Assembly: GCA_017622995.1 (NCBI GenBank)
Contig: JAGAQA010000041.1
Span: forward strand, 18,688-82,687
Direction of reading: 5' to 3'
Length of the DNA stretch: 64,000 nucleotides
From: Oscillospiraceae bacterium
GTDB taxonomy: Bacteria; Bacillota; Clostridia; Oscillospirales; Oscillospiraceae
Positions 60,144-64,000 of this stretch are shown here, piece after piece (position 1 is the first letter of the stretch; every line of letters begins with the position of its first letter). The notes under the pieces are model-generated. The model saw nothing but the letters and a program-made list of their open reading frames with translations. It did not search any database and had not been told where the DNA came from. The position numbers and the translations under genes are program-made.

Positions 60144-61397
60144 ATGAAAGAGAAAAGAAAACTGAATTATGCCTGGGTCGTTTTTATCAGTTGCATTCTT
60201 TTGAAAATTGGTCTGGGCGGAGTAGTCATGTGCATCGCTGGCAACTTTGTTACCCCTGTTGTTCAGGAATTCGGCTGCACAGTCAGTGCGTTCACGATGC
60301 TCGTCAGCGTGGAAGCCGCAGCTATGGCATTTATGTATACTACAGCTGCAAGAATCATCGCCCGGAGTAAGGTGGGAAAGGTCATGGGCATTGCCGCACT
60401 GGCACAGGTGATCGGTATTGCGCTGATGGCTGCTTATCGTTCTGTGTATCTGTTTTACCTATCTGGCGCAATCATTGGTATCGGTGTGGCATTTACCGGA
60501 TATGTGGCAATTCCTGTCGTGATCAATATGTGGTTTAAGAAAAAGGCGGGAACAGTTCTGGGTATAATTATCGCAGCAGAAAATATTGCCATGATCTTGT
60601 ATACGAAGCTGTCTGCCGTTCTGATCAACGGTTTTGGCTGGCGCGGCGCATATCTGATTCTGGCGGCAATCTGCATGGTCGTCTCGGTTCCCTGCCTGTT
60701 CTTTTTTGTGAAGAGCCCGGAGGAAGCAGGCTGCAAGCCCTACGGCAGCGAGGATCAGATTGACCAGACGCACAGTGAGACGGCAACTCAGGAATGGGGC
60801 GTGGCGAAGAAGCAGGCGGTCCGAATGCCTCTTTTCTATATTGCCTGGTTCACCTGTATGCTGTTCAGCGTCGGCTGCGGTGTGCAGCAGTACATTGCCA
60901 ATTTTGCAACCATGGAATTGAATTGCTCTATTGATTTCGGCGCGAATGCAGCTATGTTTATGAGCTGCGGCTGTGTCATTTGCAGCGTATGCCTGGGATA
61001 TGTTAATGACCGATTCGGTGTTAAAGCGGGATTGGCATGGGGATTTGTGTTTATCGCCTTGGGCTATGGCCTGATGATCACTAGTATTGGAAGCCCCATT
61101 CTCTGCCTGCCGGCATCGTTCTTGGTAGGTCTTGGCGGAAGCATGTATACGGTGCAGTGCCCGCTGCTGGCAAAATCAGTTCTGGGAGAAAAGGACTATT
61201 CCTCCATCTGGTCGCTGATGATGATGGGCAATAGTTTGATTGGTGCGCTGTCTTTCTCGTCCATCGGCCTGTTTTATGATCTGGGCGGCAGCTATATGGG
61301 TGCTTTCCTAATGGCAATCATCCTTTATGGATTGGCACTGGTTATCGGGTCTGTTGCTTTGAATATGAGCAGCAAGCTTCGCAGCGCGAATGCCTGA
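60144..61397 (+). CDS. MFS transporter
   Basis: About 417 residues, twelve predicted helices in two halves with a hydrophilic loop near residues 195-220 (KPYGSEDQIDQTHSETATQE). The loop between helices 2 and 3 has RIIARSKVGKVMG, and the second half repeats it as VNDRFGVKAG, as in the oxalate/monocarboxylate branch of MFS. Since an ABC importer is already present, it may export a product or import a second substrate. The start is uncertain: ATG 60144 (MKEKRKLNYAW) or GTG 60129; neither has a good ribosome site. Confidence 0.83.
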   Translation: MKEKRKLNYAWVVFISCILLKIGLGGVVMCIAGNFVTPVVQEFGCTVSAFTMLVSVEAAAMAFMYTTAARIIARSKVGKVMGIAALAQVIGIALMAAYRSVYLFYLSGAIIGIGVAFTGYVAIPVVINMWFKKKAGTVLGIIIAAENIAMILYTKLSAVLINGFGWRGAYLILAAICMVVSVPCLFFFVKSPEEAGCKPYGSEDQIDQTHSETATQEWGVAKKQAVRMPLFYIAWFTCMLFSVGCGVQQYIANFATMELNCSIDFGANAAMFMSCGCVICSVCLGYVNDRFGVKAGLAWGFVFIALGYGLMITSIGSPILCLPASFLVGLGGSMYTVQCPLLAKSVLGEKDYSSIWSLMMMGNSLIGALSFSSIGLFYDLGGSYMGAFLMAIILYGLALVIGSVALNMSSKLRSANA

Positions 61398-61412
61398 CAG
61401 TGGGAGCAGCTT

Positions 61413-61841
61413 ATGAGTTTACTTAGATCGTTGTTCAAGAGCAGAGAAGAAGTGGAACGCGAGAGAAAAGAGATGGAAAGCACATCCTATCCTTTTGGGG
61501 ACAGGCAGCGCCAAACCATTCTGAATTTGCTAAAGGATATCCTGCCGGAGGAACCGGAAGCTCTTGCGCTAACGATTTTTCTGATTGGGAAAAAGGCTTA
61601 TCAGCAGGACAAGAGTTGTGATACTTTTGATTCTGATCTGCCGCTGAAGGAGCGCCTGCCGAAAACTTTCCGTGCGCTGGGGAAACAGCTCTTCGGCCGG
61701 CACAGAGAGAAGATGGCAAGATATCTGGCGCTGATCATGGCGGACAGCGGGGTGGACGAACAGCTTTGCTATCCGTCAAAGATGGCTTTGCTGCGCACAG
61801 CGGCAGAGCTGGAACCTCTCTGCGGAAAAAAGGGAAAATAA
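61413..61841 (+). CDS. Unknown helical protein at the end of the sugar operon
   Basis: 142 residues, mostly charged helices: LFKSREEVERERKEMESTSY, then RQTILNLLKDILPEEPEALALTIFLIGKKAY and FGRHREKMARYLALIMADSG. No signal peptide or membrane segment, and no family recognised. It follows the MFS gene by 15 bp with GGGAGCAGCTT, so it is co-transcribed. Confidence 0.65.
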   Translation: MSLLRSLFKSREEVERERKEMESTSYPFGDRQRQTILNLLKDILPEEPEALALTIFLIGKKAYQQDKSCDTFDSDLPLKERLPKTFRALGKQLFGRHREKMARYLALIMADSGVDEQLCYPSKMALLRTAAELEPLCGKKGK

Positions 61842-61859
61842 TATGCGCACTGGTGTAAC

Positions 61860-61872
61860 GAAAAAATGTTTC
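61860..61872 (+). promoter_or_regulatory. Degenerate copy of the LacI operator
   Basis: GAAAAAATGTTTC, one mismatch from GAAACRATGTTTC, 60 bp upstream of the exact copy at 61932. It may allow DNA looping between two bound repressors. Confidence 0.5.
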
Positions 61873-61926
61873 GCATATCTTCTATTTACACAAAATATTT
61901 CCCTGATTTAAGTGAATCTTTCTCTC

Positions 61927-61955
61927 TTGATGAAACGATGTTTCTCAAATACTCT
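61927..61955 (+). promoter_or_regulatory. Promoter of the isomerase gene with LacI operator
   Basis: TTGATG (61927-61932), 17-bp spacer, TACTCT (61950-61955). The palindrome GAAACGATGTTTC (61932-61944) sits exactly as in the lacI promoter. Confidence 0.65.
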
Positions 61956-62010
61956 TGTGTTAAGGGTGGCAGAAACCTGTATCAAATACGCTAAGAAAGG
62001 ATGGAACAAT

Positions 62011-62850
62011 ATGAAAATCGGATATACCGGATGGACTTGGATATCCAATGAGTTTGACAACTGGGAGCCTATCAATGACCGGCATAAAGAGAATTTTGAA
62101 CGCTTTCTTCGGGATGTCTCTGATCTGGGCTACGAAACTGTAGAAAACTTCAACTGGATTGCAGACTACTACGCAGACGACATTGAGGGTTTCAAAGCGG
62201 TGGTTGCCAAGTACGGTCTGAAGTTTGAAAACCTGTATTTCTACTTCAGTAACGACCCCGAAAAGGACTATCAGGATGCGCTGCATTATCTGGAGTTCAT
62301 GAAGGCGGTGGACGCACATTATATGAATATGCAAGGCGTTATGTGGAAGGATCAGCCGTTTGATCGGCCCCTGGACGAAAAGACAATCCTTTCCTATGCA
62401 GAGCTGTCCAATAAGATCGGCAAAGCCTGTAAGGAAGCGGGGGTTAAGGCTTGTATGCATCCCCACGCCAATACGGCTTTGTTCCACCAGGATGCCATTG
62501 ACCTGTATATGGCCAATACGGATCCTGAATATGTGTATCTTTGCATTGACACAGCACATACTACCCTTGCGGGCATGGACGCTCCCACATTAGTTCGCCA
62601 GTACGGCAAGCGTGTCGGATATATGCACCTGAAGGATATAGATCCAGATGCGAGCCTGAATCCAGAGTGGCCCATGAAACGGTTCCGCCCCTTGGGTTAT
62701 GGCTGCGTGGACTTCAAGGGGGTGGTGAACGAGTTGAGAAATGCCGGTTATAATGGTATCCTGTGTGTAGAACTGGACTATCAGCCAGTTTGCAACTACC
62801 GTTCTGCCCAGATCAGTAGGGATTACCTGCACAATGTACTGGGATTTTAG
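62011..62850 (+). CDS. Sugar phosphate isomerase/epimerase-like TIM barrel protein
   Basis: 279 residues of the xylose-isomerase-like TIM barrel superfamily (IolE/inosose dehydratase-type). Metal site residues: ETVENFNWI (Glu near 37), ACMHPHANTA (His near 150), CIDTAHTTLAG (Asp/His near 182), GYMHLKDID (His near 208) and VELDY (Glu near 260). It is likely to epimerise, isomerise or dehydrate a keto-sugar. Ribosome site AAAGGATGGAACAAT. It has its own LacI-type promoter yet belongs with the operon before it. Confidence 0.85.
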   Translation: MKIGYTGWTWISNEFDNWEPINDRHKENFERFLRDVSDLGYETVENFNWIADYYADDIEGFKAVVAKYGLKFENLYFYFSNDPEKDYQDALHYLEFMKAVDAHYMNMQGVMWKDQPFDRPLDEKTILSYAELSNKIGKACKEAGVKACMHPHANTALFHQDAIDLYMANTDPEYVYLCIDTAHTTLAGMDAPTLVRQYGKRVGYMHLKDIDPDASLNPEWPMKRFRPLGYGCVDFKGVVNELRNAGYNGILCVELDYQPVCNYRSAQISRDYLHNVLGF

Positions 62851-62863
62851 TTTATGTTTTGAC

Positions 62864-62905
62864 GCAACACAGCCCACCGGTCGAAAGATCGGTGGGCTGT
62901 GTTGC
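62864..62905. terminator. Strong hairpin ending the sugar region
   Basis: Perfect 16-bp arms GCAACACAGCCCACCG (62864-62879) and CGGTGGGCTGTGTTGC (62890-62905). T runs are short, but it sits between convergent genes and probably ends both transcripts. Confidence 0.65.
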
Positions 62906-62915
62906 GCCTATTCCG

Positions 62916-63161
62916 TTAATCCATCAGTCGGTGTTCCGGTGTGCCCTGTAGGTACTTCTCAATCTCACCACTCAGCACCAGCTGGGCATACTCCAATGGC
63001 TTATTGTAGATCAGCCAATCCAGCTCTGGCCGCTGAAACATGGTGTCGGCAGCTTCATTTTCCACGGCAATGGTATCAATGGCGACCATGCTGCCGTCGG
63101 AAAAGCACAGCTCTACGCAGGCTGTGTCCATGTTAAATTCGCAAGAAATGATTTCTTTCAC
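62916..63161 (-). CDS. DUF6061-like small protein
   Basis: 81 residues, MKEIISCEFNMDTACVELCFSDGSMVAID then VENEAADTMFQRPELDWLIY and LEYAQLVLSGEIEKYL. This closely matches my memory of the DUF6061 family, common in clostridial conjugative elements; function unknown. The right-end position inside the element supports that. A plausible ribosome site GGGGTGAAAGAA precedes it. Confidence 0.7.
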   Translation of the reverse strand: MKEIISCEFNMDTACVELCFSDGSMVAIDTIAVENEAADTMFQRPELDWLIYNKPLEYAQLVLSGEIEKYLQGTPEHRLMD

Positions 63162-63221
63162 CCCGTTTTACCCCTTTCGTATTTGCACGGTTTTGGCGTC
63201 CTAGGTTGTCACTATGTACAA

Positions 63222-63395
63222 CTACCACCCTCTGCGTTTGGCTAAATCCAACATGCTAAAACAGTATTTTTCCCACTGTGTCAATGATGTCAGTGACGGG
63301 TCGCCCTCCCGGATTCGAAGGGTTCTCCGGATCTCCTTCGGAATGACAATTCTCCCCAAATCATCCACCCGGCGGACAATGCCTGTAGCTTTCAT
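63222..63395 (-). pseudogene. spoVT: spoVT, 5' part (codons 1-33) plus 24 element-encoded codons
   Basis: Starts MKATGIVRRVDDLGRIVIPK, continues EIRRTLRIREGDP and is the start of the SpoVT DNA-binding (AbrB-like) domain. After codon 33 the frame enters the element and adds 24 residues (SLTSLTQWEKYCF...) before the stop at 63222; those are the native tail of the recombinase in the excised circle. The AbrB-type domain needs about 50 residues, so the 57-residue product is probably inactive. Ribosome site AGGAGAGGAAAAGAT. The other 148 codons are at 42647-42201. Confidence 0.93.
63284..63316 (-). other. Right attachment junction (element / spoVT 5' part)
   Basis: Core GGGTC at 63298-63302. The element side to the left reads TCAGTGAC (63290-63297), the second arm of the attP dyad; the spoVT side to the right reads GCCCTCCCGGATTCG. 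Confidence 0.8.
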
Positions 63396-63505
63396 ATCTT
63401 TTCCTCTCCTTGTGGTAAATTCCAGTGGTAGTGTTTGTAGGTTTTGGGGAATTATGCGGGAACCTGTTTCCAAAGTGAAACGGCAAAGGTTGTCCCGCAT
63501 ACATC
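63396..63505 (-). promoter_or_regulatory. Short spoVT upstream region next to the CRISPR array
   Basis: Only 110 bp separate the spoVT start from the first CRISPR repeat, so the promoter must lie here or within the array. No SigA consensus is seen. On the minus strand CGCATAATT (about 63458-63450) is loosely like a SigG -10 box, as expected for spoVT, but the -35 is poor. Confidence 0.3.
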
Positions 63506-64000
63506 ATTTCAATTCACGCTCCCCGTGGGGGGAGCGACAGTTCTGCGACGGGTATCCTGCAGATATCGACATATTTCAATCCACGCTCCCCGTGGGGGGA
63601 GCGACTTTGGCGGTATTCCATTTCTCGCCGCTGACGGAGGATTTCAATCCACGCTCCCCGTGGGGGGAGCGACATGACGGCAGAAAATGCGCTAGTTGAC
63701 CCTTCTGTTATTTCAATCCACGCTCCCCGTGGGGGGAGCGACTGCCGAGGAAATCATGGGCAATACCGGAGGAATCGATTTCAATCCACGCTCCCCGTGG
63801 GGGGAGCGACTTGTTTGTATTGATATTTTGGTATGCTCTGGAAAATTTCAATCCACGCTCCCCGTGGGGGGAGCGACCGGGCAGTTGTCAACGTCCTCGC
63901 CATAATCCGAAATTTCAATCCATGCTCCCCGTGGGGGGAGCGACGTGTTCTTCTCATAAGGCTTCAACGCCTTAATCGGTATTTCAATCCACGCTCCCCG
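63506..64000 (-). CRISPR. Type I-C-like CRISPR array, trailer end (7 full repeats and 1 cut by the window)
   Basis: 33-bp repeats starting ATTTCAATCCACG and ending GGGGGGAGCGAC on the + strand, at 63506, 63573, 63641, 63710, 63778, 63845, 63912 and 63981 (cut). Spacers are 34, 35, 36, 35, 34, 34 and 36 bp. As reverse complement (GTCGCTCCCC...GGATTGAAAT) the repeat is the type I-C kind, so crRNA is read on the minus strand and the leader lies beyond 64,000. Repeat 1 (TTCAATTCACG) and repeat 7 (TTCAATCCATG) each carry one change; a degenerate outer repeat is usual at the trailer. cas genes are not in the window. Confidence 0.95.

Larger units (their letters stand above)
42646..63302 (-). mobile_element. 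Integrated serine-recombinase element inside spoVT, about 20.65 kb
   Basis: Bounded by the shared core GGGTC (+ strand; 42646-42650 and 63298-63302), with spoVT halves outside both ends in the same orientation. It encodes the recombinase, three small left-end genes, an AlbA_2 regulator, a UvrA-like ATPase, an eleven-to-twelve-gene sugar region under a LacI repressor, and a DUF6061-like gene at the right end. Base composition is visibly poorer in G+C than the flanks. I find no relaxase, coupling protein or secretion genes and no phage structural genes, so it is an integrative element of unknown transfer ability. Confidence 0.9.

Noticed and set aside
42646-63302. Conjugative element or prophage
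   Set aside because: No relaxase, coupling protein, VirB4-like ATPase, capsid, portal or terminase gene was found, so only an integrative element is claimed.
63222-63395. A complete AbrB-family regulator gene
   Set aside because: The frame looks like a short AbrB protein, but after codon 33 the sequence stops matching, and the missing part is at the other end of the element. It is the 5' half of spoVT.

Overview
The window looks like a chromosome segment of a spore-forming, gut-type Clostridia (Oscillospiraceae-like Firmicute). The evidence is the GC-rich coding sequence, near-consensus SigA promoters with 17-bp spacers, AGGAGG ribosome sites, a SpoVT-type sporulation regulator, RicT, the Firmicute glgC-glgD-glgA operon, family II pyrophosphatase and a type I-C-like CRISPR repeat. 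This placement is inferred from gene content, not from a marker gene.

Bases 1-42,200 are core chromosome. In order they hold: an amino-acid ABC permease (cut by the window edge) and a cytidylate-kinase-like gene; a FUSC membrane protein fused to a HAD domain that has lost its catalytic residues; degV; cysK behind an 8-codon leader ending in Cys; a PdaA-like deacetylase; a GH13 amylase; the glycogen operon glgC-glgD-glgA; a GNAT enzyme; mgtE behind a 23-codon leader ORF; the operon ppaC-holB-ricT-thrB; galE; the operon lepA-hemW-dCMP deaminase-Rrf2; rpoD; a dicarboxylate/amino-acid symporter; nfeD with an SPFH gene; mtaB; an HPr-like gene without the active-site His; lspA with an rluA-family gene; the operon DUF308-Sfp-tatD-tcdA; a GH25 lysozyme; an MBOAT/SGNH O-acyl-transfer pair; and a FAD oxidoreductase. 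Gaps between operons hold several families of dispersed palindromic repeats (at 2.9, 4.4, 8.6, 15.2, 28.6, 33.7 and 33.9 kb), one nested inside another.

Bases 42,646-63,302 are an integrated mobile element of about 20.65 kb that splits the sporulation gene spoVT. The first 32-33 codons of spoVT lie at 63,395-63,297. The remaining 148 codons lie at 42,647-42,201, fused in frame to the end of a large serine recombinase. The two fragments are co-oriented and share a 5-bp core (GGGTC on the + strand), so precise excision would rebuild a 180-residue SpoVT. The arrangement resembles sigK/skin-type intervening elements, but here the element carries metabolic cargo: a LacI repressor, RbsK, RbsD, a complete ribose-type ABC transporter, a ThuA-like protein, an MDR dehydrogenase, an MFS transporter, a TIM-barrel isomerase/epimerase and two proteins I do not recognise. 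It also carries a UvrA-like ATPase and an AlbA_2 (Schlafen-type) regulator. Two promoters of the sugar region have the same operator (GAAACRATGTTTC) at the same place between -35 and -10, so LacI probably controls its own gene and the isomerase. I see no relaxase or conjugation genes.

Bases 63,506-64,000 are the trailer end of a type I-C-like CRISPR array. It starts only 110 bp upstream of the spoVT start codon and continues beyond the window, where its leader and any cas genes would lie.
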